NCBI RefSeq assembly: GCF_030812415.1 | Contig: NZ_JAUSST010000014.1 | Location: forward strand, 1-45,358 | Source: Paenibacillus harenae | GTDB lineage: Bacteria; Bacillota; Bacilli; Paenibacillales; Paenibacillaceae | Reading direction: 5' to 3' | DNA length: 45,358 nt | Shown here: positions 41,796 through 45,358 of the stretch, in pieces | How the letters are laid out: each line of letters starts with the position of its first letter | Position numbering within the stretch: position 1 is the first letter of the stretch | Made by a program: the position numbers and the translations under genes | The notes under the pieces: model-generated | Databases searched by the model: none | Seen by the model: the letters and a program-made list of their open reading frames with translations, nothing else | Told to the model about the DNA's origin: nothing

Positions 41796-42557
41796 GAAGG
41801 AAGTTCTGGAAGCAGCCATTGCATTTAAGGCGTTCTCAAAATAGCTATATACTTCATCTGCAATTCCCAGAAACTCTTCAACAAGTACATTACTATCCAA
41901 GTAACAAACATACAGATAATCAACTAAAGCGGAGTCAATCTCACAATAGTTTAATATGGCATTCTTCATCTTAATAATGTCATCTTGCCATACACCTGTA
42001 TCTTCTAAAACCAAAGAGTATAATGCACGAATTAATCTCTTAGAGTAACCTTTAATATATCTAGTTTTCATTGTGTTATCACTAGCATTAGAAAGTAAAC
42101 TATGTATACGATCTACTTCCTCCTTGGTCTCTGTATTTAAGTCTAAAATGAACTCTGGAGAAATAATTATCGGTGGTACTTTTTCACCAACGTCATGACC
42201 ATATATGCAAACACAAATTATCTTTACCCAAAAACCCCACTCATTTGGTTTACTTAATACATCGTCAATCGAGCAAATTATCGTATCAATCTTAGTTACT
42301 ACTGGATATTCTTCCAAAAGCCTGTCTTTAATATTTGACAATCTTTCGTAATCAATATCTTTAGGATTTACACATACAATAGTAAAGTCTGCATCTGACT
42401 TAAAAGGTTTAGCAGTTCCTTTTGGAATCGAGCCACACATATAAATGCTATGAATCTTACCTTTAAATTCGGTAAGTATATTATCTATATACTTATCAAC
42501 AAAATCCTTATATTCACTTTGTATTACAATTCTATTTATAACTTTTTCTAATATCAT
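41790..42557 (-). CDS. Nucleotidyltransferase-fold protein (aminoglycoside nucleotidyltransferase-like)
   Basis: A 255-residue protein. The Pol beta-type nucleotidyltransferase motif is clear: YMCGSIPKGTAKPFKSDADF, i.e. GS (42-43) and DxD (55 and 57), with a third acidic residue probably in TKIDTIIC. The C-terminal half is helical. Such proteins adenylylate small molecules such as aminoglycosides, or RNA or protein targets; the closest general type is a resistance-like nucleotidyltransferase, but the substrate is not proven. AGGAGGAG stands eight bases before the ATG. It has no visible promoter of its own and is the sole gene of cassette 1. A+T content is higher than in flanking core genes. 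Confidence 0.8.
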   Translation of the reverse strand: MILEKVINRIVIQSEYKDFVDKYIDNILTEFKGKIHSIYMCGSIPKGTAKPFKSDADFTIVCVNPKDIDYERLSNIKDRLLEEYPVVTKIDTIICSIDDVLSKPNEWGFWVKIICVCIYGHDVGEKVPPIIISPEFILDLNTETKEEVDRIHSLLSNASDNTMKTRYIKGYSKRLIRALYSLVLEDTGVWQDDIIKMKNAILNYCEIDSALVDYLYVCYLDSNVLVEEFLGIADEVYSYFENALNAMAASRTSFG

Positions 42558-42594
42558 ATAGACTCCTCCTAAACTAAGAACTTCTTTCGGCTAA
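41790..42594 (-). mobile_element. Integron-like gene cassette 1 (nucleotidyltransferase)
   Basis: Bounded by TTAGCCGAAGGAAGTTCT (41790-41807) and AGAACTTCTTTCGGCTAA (42577-42594), inverted repeats pairing at 17 of 18 positions, the exception being position 10. The R boxes GTTAGCC and GGCTAAC are fully complementary and belong to this cassette alone. The single gene fills the unit: its stop lies in the left boundary and its start is 37 bases from the right boundary, too short for a promoter but enough for a ribosome binding site. Confidence 0.6.
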
Positions 42595-42772
42595 CGTTGT
42601 TGTATTCACGACGTCCCACCACCTTAAGCCCGAAGGGGGGCCGCGATGCGGTTAGGTGGTGCGGATGTGTCCGGCAGATTCCGCTTCTCTGCTGCTGAAA
42701 TGCCTCCTAGAATCCCATCTAACTTCTGCCGGACCGAGGGCGAATGCCCGATGCGTGAATATGGTGTTAGGT
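42589..42772 (-). repeat. attC-like site B
   Basis: R box GGCTAAC (42589-42595), spacer GTTGTT, arm GTATTCACG (42602-42610), branched centre, arm CGTGAATAT (42754-42762), spacer GGT, R box GTTAGGT (42766-42772). The centre folds into a stem ACCACCTTA/TTAGGTGGT holding two small hairpins, a long stem TCCGGCAGA/TCTGCCGGA, and GGGC-GAAT-GCCC. The two R boxes belong to different cassettes (1 and 2), as in an integrated array. It can also be read as a structured RNA of about 180 nt. Confidence 0.75.
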
Positions 42773-42812
42773 GATGTCCCTGTCTTTTTCGAGCTACATC
42801 CCTTCTCTTTAT

Positions 42813-42947
42813 CTATAATCTGCAAATGTGATCTCTAGAGATTATTTCTTTTACTCTTCCCCATTGTAATTTGTCTAGACCACATCGAATTTCTGGCATT
42901 GCTAATTTATTTAAACTGGACGGCCCTGCCATTGAGATCTCGTTAAT
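42813..42947 (-). pseudogene. Macro-domain protein, C-terminal fragment
   Basis: The minus strand reads SLNKLAMPEIRCGLDKLQWG and RVKEIISRDH to a TAG at 42813-42815. The MPxIxCGLDxLxW block is diagnostic of macro domains that bind or hydrolyse ADP-ribose derivatives. The matching N-terminus lies at 43640-43733; the middle is gone. Confidence 0.75.
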
Positions 42948-42982
42948 CCGAAGCCTTCTTTATTTATGTAAGGAACCGGCGA

Positions 42983-43011
42983 TTGGCACTACTGAGTTAA
43001 TAGGATATACT
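42983..43011 (+). promoter_or_regulatory. Promoter of the DUF2809 gene
   Basis: TTGGCA (42983-42988) and TATACT (43006-43011) are separated by 17 bases and lie about 70 bases before the ATG at 43080. The other cassette genes show no such promoter. Confidence 0.55.
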
Positions 43012-43079
43012 TCACCTTATAAAAGAACTACAAAAATTTTTCTCTGATGTCATTACTCATACAAACACGAGGTGTACTT

Positions 43080-43478
43080 ATGAATAGAAGACTAGTTTAC
43101 TTTAGCCTTTCCTTAATGTGTATTATTTTCTGTATACTTATAGTTTTGCTCTTTAGTGAAACGCCGTTCATAAGAGGATTGGTTGGGGATGTTATTATAG
43201 TAGTTTTTATATATTATTTTATTATGACTCTGAAAGATTTTAGTTCAATTTATGTTGTAATCTTTACTCTTGTATTGGCTTTAATCACAGAAGTGCTGCA
43301 GTATTTTCACTTTGCTTCAATTCTAGGTCTTCAACACAATAAAATTGCACAGCTAGTAATTGGTTCTATATTCGACCCTATGGATATGATTGCATATACA
43401 ATTGGAGGTATTGTTGCTTTCATCATCGATACGAAAATAATTAAGAAGCCGAAAAATACCCATTTCCGCACGTACTAA
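43080..43478 (+). CDS. DUF2809 family membrane protein
   Basis: A 132-residue protein with four membrane helices: LVYFSLSLMCIIFCILIVLL, then FIRGLVGDVIIVVFIYYFIM, VIFTLVLALITEVLQYFHF and MIAYTIGGIVAFIIDTKI. The GDVxxV and EVLQYFH...GS.FDPMD signatures match DUF2809, a family of unknown function distantly similar to VanZ-like proteins. GAGGTG stands before the ATG; an upstream in-frame ATG has no such site. It is the only gene of the array read on the plus strand, and it sits inside the ruined macro-domain gene. Confidence 0.8.
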   Translation: MNRRLVYFSLSLMCIIFCILIVLLFSETPFIRGLVGDVIIVVFIYYFIMTLKDFSSIYVVIFTLVLALITEVLQYFHFASILGLQHNKIAQLVIGSIFDPMDMIAYTIGGIVAFIIDTKIIKKPKNTHFRTY

Positions 43479-43524
43479 GAATGCAGCAAGGATCAATTGA
43501 GTTGTACAAGAAGTGCGACTATGG

Positions 43525-43555
43525 AGAGAGACCTCCTTACAAGGGGTCTTTCTTT
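43525..43555 (+). terminator. Terminator of the DUF2809 gene
   Basis: AGACCTCCTT (43529-43538) pairs with AGGGGTCT (43542-43549) and TTCTTTT follows. It lies 50 bases beyond the stop. Confidence 0.75.
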
Positions 43556-43639
43556 TAGTTTTCACCCTAAGGGGAAACATTAATCCAAGAAGTTATACTT
43601 CCCACGGCTCAGTGAAGAAATAAATGGAGCTCCGCAAAT

Positions 43640-43733
43640 AACCACCGCGGTTTGCATCCGCAGAAATACAATGAGCCAATTAGTATTCCTCAGGTGTAGT
43701 AAATAAGTTTTTCTTGATTTCTATTAACTCCAT
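43640..43733 (-). pseudogene. Macro-domain protein, N-terminal fragment
   Basis: From an ATG at 43733 the minus strand reads MELIEIKKNLFTTPEEY, a TAA, then LAHCISADA, after which similarity ends. Macro domains begin with such a strand, followed by xLAHCISADxxMGxGIA. The TAA is probably a point change of a tyrosine codon. The C-terminal part is at 42813-42947. Confidence 0.65.
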
Positions 43734-43768
43734 CGAATTCACTCTATCATAGTATTTACAGGGATTTC

Positions 43769-43935
43769 ACCTAACGTTCTTGTATTCACGACGCCGAGAG
43801 GCTTAAGGCAGCGAAGCTGCCGGCTGCGCGAATGCGCAGTTAGCCTCGCAGGTGTGTCCGCCTGAATCCCCATCCCCGAAATACCTCGGGCGGACCGAGG
43901 GGCGAATGCCCCGGAGCGTGAATACGGTGTTATAA
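43769..43935 (-). repeat. attC-like site C
   Basis: R box ACCTAAC (43769-43775), spacer GTTCTT, arm GTATTCACG (43782-43790), centre, arm CGTGAATAC (43917-43925, perfectly complementary), spacer GGT, R box GTTATAA (43929-43935). The centre has stem GAGGCT/AGCCTC enclosing hairpins GCAGC-GAA-GCTGC and CTGCGC-GAAT-GCGCAG, then GTCCGCC/GGCGGAC and GGGGC-GAAT-GCCCC. The outer 22 bases are nearly identical to site B; the stems differ in sequence but keep their pairing. Confidence 0.75.
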
Positions 43936-44524
43936 GATGTCGGCGTCTTCCTTGATTAATCTTACAAAATCACTTAATCCGATCTATGTGCATTAATAAA
44001 TGATTTATTTCATGTACTCGATCTAGTGATATTCCGTTTCTTTGTTCTATTGCAAGTGGGTGATCATTAGGTTCTAAATTAATTAAAGGACATACTCCAA
44101 TTTCTCTTGTTTGTATTTCGCATTTCAGACTAAGAGTACTTGGATATAAAGGAAGTTCGGTAGAAAACCATCCGAAATAAGCAGGTTCATTCTTTCTTGT
44201 CTTTGAATTCCATATTTCATTTGCTCTCATAAAATTGCCTTCACTTATTGAAGACCAAACGCTCCATATAAAAAATTCATCTGTTCCTAAGATTGGAATT
44301 TCTAGATGTCCTCTAATAAAAAATTTGTCCTGGTCTATTACACATAAGTCATTATTGATTTCACATCTATCTTGTCTTTCCTTTTCATCAAGCACGAGGT
44401 AATGGAATGGGGCATTGCTCCCAAAACATAATGATATTTCTCCGATCTCTTCATTGCAGTGAGAGCATTTCATTAGTTTCACCTGTCTTTTTGTGTTTTT
44501 TATGTTTACGCCGATTTCTTATAA
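43930..44524 (-). mobile_element. Integron-like gene cassette 3 (DUF2199)
   Basis: Bounded by TTATAAGATGTCGGCGT (43930-43946) and ACGCCGATTTCTTATAA (44508-44524), pairing except at positions 9-10 (TG against AA), as in cassette 2. R boxes are GTTATAA and TTATAAC. The gene starts 51 bases inside the right boundary and ends 40 bases from the left one. It is the first cassette in gene direction. Confidence 0.6.
43970..44473 (-). CDS. DUF2199 domain protein
   Basis: A 167-residue protein. The start is the ATG six bases after CAGGTG; a GTG three codons earlier overlaps that site. A CSHC pair near the N-terminus suggests zinc. DUF2199 features are clear: LCVIDQDKFFIRGHLEIPIL, GTDEFFIWSVWSSISEGNFM, PAYFGWFSTELPLYPSTLSL and EPNDHPLAIEQRNGISLDRV. 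The family is widespread in bacteria and its function is unknown. It is the only gene in cassette 3. Confidence 0.85.
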   Translation of the reverse strand: MKCSHCNEEIGEISLCFGSNAPFHYLVLDEKERQDRCEINNDLCVIDQDKFFIRGHLEIPILGTDEFFIWSVWSSISEGNFMRANEIWNSKTRKNEPAYFGWFSTELPLYPSTLSLKCEIQTREIGVCPLINLEPNDHPLAIEQRNGISLDRVHEINHLLMHIDRIK

Positions 44525-44525
44525 C

Positions 44526-44575
44526 ATCTTTTTTGCGAACTTCGTAAATTCGTCATGACTTAAGTTATTCGCGAA
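44526..44575. other. Imperfect palindrome at the open end of the cassette array
   Basis: Directly next to the TTATAAC box, TTTGCGAACTT (44532-44542) can pair with AAGTTATTCGCGAAA (44561-44575) with a small bulge. It has none of the conserved arms of sites B and C. In gene direction it lies upstream of the first cassette, where an integron would have its attI site. This is a candidate only. Confidence 0.35.
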
Positions 44576-44581
44576 ATCATT

Positions 44582-44690
44582 CAACTATCCTGCCCGTTAG
44601 TTCAATGAAAAACGGCAGCCGGTCATGGCCAACTGCCGTATGTTGATGTTGAACTATCGTCTCCCGTTAGTTTAATTGTGCATAAGTTTC
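44582..44690 (-). repeat. Terminator-bearing repeat, right copy (terminator of the GNAT gene)
   Basis: ACGGCAG (44612-44618) pairs with CTGCCGT (44633-44639), and on the minus strand TTTTTC follows, ending the GNAT transcript. The hairpin is flanked by CAACTATCCTGCCCGTTAGT on the left and GAACTATCGTCTCCCGTTAG on the right. The same arrangement is at 41556-41672, and a partial copy is at 2201-2238. Confidence 0.7.
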
Positions 44691-44703
44691 CAATTGATGC
44701 TAA

Positions 44704-45144
44704 TTAAAAAGACTTAATATAATTTTTCTGATCCTTCGTAAATTGATAGCCCCTTTTTTGGTACAGTCTATGTGCTTGCTCGCGGCTCGGATGAGACAAC
44801 AACTTTATGCCGGAATAACCCTTTTCCCGCGCCCATTGCTCTAAATAATCCATTAACTTGCTGCCAATACCTTGATTTCTATAGCGTTCTTTTACTACAA
44901 AGCCTAAAACATTGATCAAAGGATCGGCAAAAAGCAACTCATAGCGAGTTCCATGGATATATCCAACAATCTCGTTATTGAGTTCGAATACAAAAATCTT
45001 ATCTTTTGTCTCTCGTGTAATGATTTCAATTTTTTCTTTGACTTTTTCTTCGGTAAAACATGAAAGATTGGGGTTGAAATCTTGATTCAAGAAGTATATG
45101 TCTGGATAATCGGTTATGTTGATTTCCCTTACTAGGTATTCCAT
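44704..45144 (-). CDS. GNAT-family N-acetyltransferase
   Basis: A 146-residue acetyltransferase. Motif A, which binds acetyl-CoA, is VKERYRNQGIGSKLMDYLEQ (Q/RxxGxG/A). It follows the strand INVLGFVV and precedes GIKLLSHPSREQAHRLYQKR and GYQFTKDQKNYIK. The acceptor may be an amine, an amino acid or a protein, and is not evident. AAGGAG stands six bases before the ATG. It lies just outside the cassette array and has its own terminator. 45145-45358 holds no gene; only a short palindrome CACAAT-GCT-ATTGTG near 45247 was noticed. Confidence 0.9.
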   Translation of the reverse strand: MEYLVREINITDYPDIYFLNQDFNPNLSCFTEEKVKEKIEIITRETKDKIFVFELNNEIVGYIHGTRYELLFADPLINVLGFVVKERYRNQGIGSKLMDYLEQWAREKGYSGIKLLSHPSREQAHRLYQKRGYQFTKDQKNYIKSF

Positions 45145-45358
45145 AATCTACTCCTTACTCCTATTTTCTTCTTAATCATGTGCTAGGCTTCAGCAAACAT
45201 AAATCGGTTGCTGGAGTTTGGCATTCCTTTCTACAGAAAAATTCCACAATGCTATTGTGTTAACCTCCCTCTATGGAGAATCACTATGCTCTTAAATGCT
45301 CACGTTTTCTTAGAATATTGTCCTAGTTTGCACATTGCAGATAACATTTCAGTGGAAC

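Larger units (their letters stand above)
42767..43774 (-). mobile_element. Integron-like gene cassette 2 (macro-domain gene, interrupted)
   Basis: Bounded by TTAGGTGATGTCCCTGT (42767-42783) and ACAGGGATTTCACCTAA (43758-43774), pairing except at positions 9-10 (TG against AA). R boxes GTTAGGT and ACCTAAC fit the integron consensus GTTRRRY/RYYYAAC exactly. The original minus-strand macro-domain gene started 41 bases from the right boundary. It now survives only as its two ends, with a plus-strand DUF2809 gene carrying its own promoter and terminator between them. Confidence 0.6.

Noticed and set aside
41705..43935. Reading the three attC-like sites as ordinary terminators
   Set aside because: They are 91-184 bp, have several internal stems and no T-tract at the end. 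Their boundary boxes match those at the far end of each unit, which terminators would not explain.
41705..43935. Reading the sites as a conserved structured RNA
   Set aside because: Not excluded, only less favoured. The unit-specific pairing of boundary boxes and the lack of a promoter fit recombination sites better. A covariance search would decide.
41500..45358. An integrase or other recombinase gene near the cassettes
   Set aside because: No frame on either strand in the window shows tyrosine- or serine-recombinase motifs, so none is claimed.
1..45358. CRISPR array, tRNA or rRNA genes
   Set aside because: No regularly spaced short repeats and no cloverleaf or rRNA sequence was recognised by reading; short tRNAs could be missed without a search tool.

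Overview
The window looks like a chromosomal segment of a spore-forming, plant-polymer-degrading member of the Paenibacillaceae (Paenibacillus or a close relative). The evidence is family-level. It carries a YheC/YheD spore-coat ATP-grasp protein, a YhcN/YlaJ-type sporulation lipoprotein, a collagen-like GXY protein and a DUF1292 protein. It also has a GH11 xylanase very close to Bacillus XynA, a secreted GH5 glucanase, strong GGAGG ribosome binding sites, and many TTG and GTG starts. No tRNA, rRNA, CRISPR array or intact transposase was seen.

Layout. 1-2193 is the right part of a dead IS66 element (tnpA, tnpB and tnpC all broken; right inverted repeat intact). 2.5-4.4 kb holds the YheC/D gene and the collagen-like gene. 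4.7-6.5 kb is an old-yellow-enzyme gene and its TetR regulator, with matching palindromic operators before both genes. 6.7-8.5 kb is a divergent PhyH dioxygenase / AraC pair. 8.6-11.3 kb has a stalk-domain protein, a broken gene, a small basic protein and an alpha/beta hydrolase. 11.7-13.7 kb is an ArsR-SRPBCC-DoxX-YdeI operon with a textbook promoter overlapped by tandem operators; a decayed copy of the arsR and its promoter lies at 27.4-27.8 kb next to a UvrA-like ABC gene. 14.5-15.9 kb is a decayed FMN glutamate-synthase-like gene. 16.1-18 kb is an ArsR / MFS efflux pair with a palindrome between them. 18.5-20.8 kb has two secreted proteins including GH5 with three C-terminal repeats. 21-24.9 kb has many small genes. 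25-35.9 kb has the UvrA-like gene, an ATP-grasp ligase, DUF6220, acyltransferase, SUMF1-like lipoprotein, xylanase and two membrane proteins. 36.1-40.9 kb is an ECF sigma/anti-sigma pair divergent from a NEW3 protein-ABC transporter operon.

The most unusual region is 41.7-44.6 kb. Three compact units (nucleotidyltransferase; a ruined macro-domain gene interrupted by a DUF2809 gene; DUF2199) are separated by long structured repeats. Each repeat has the organisation of an integron attC site: an R box, spacer, 9-bp L arm, branched variable centre, complementary L arm, spacer and R box. Each unit's own two R boxes are exactly complementary and differ from those of its neighbours. The complementarity continues inward for about 17 bp with a two-base mismatch at the same place in all three. 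The original gene in every unit runs the same way and starts 37-51 bp inside its boundary. This looks like a gene-cassette array in a Firmicute, with no integrase visible in the window.

The window is also rich in decaying genes. Besides those above there are remnants of a DoxX protein, an acyltransferase, a probable short-chain dehydrogenase tail, an AraC/GyrI domain and a BtrH-like protein, which suggests repeated gain and loss at this locus.
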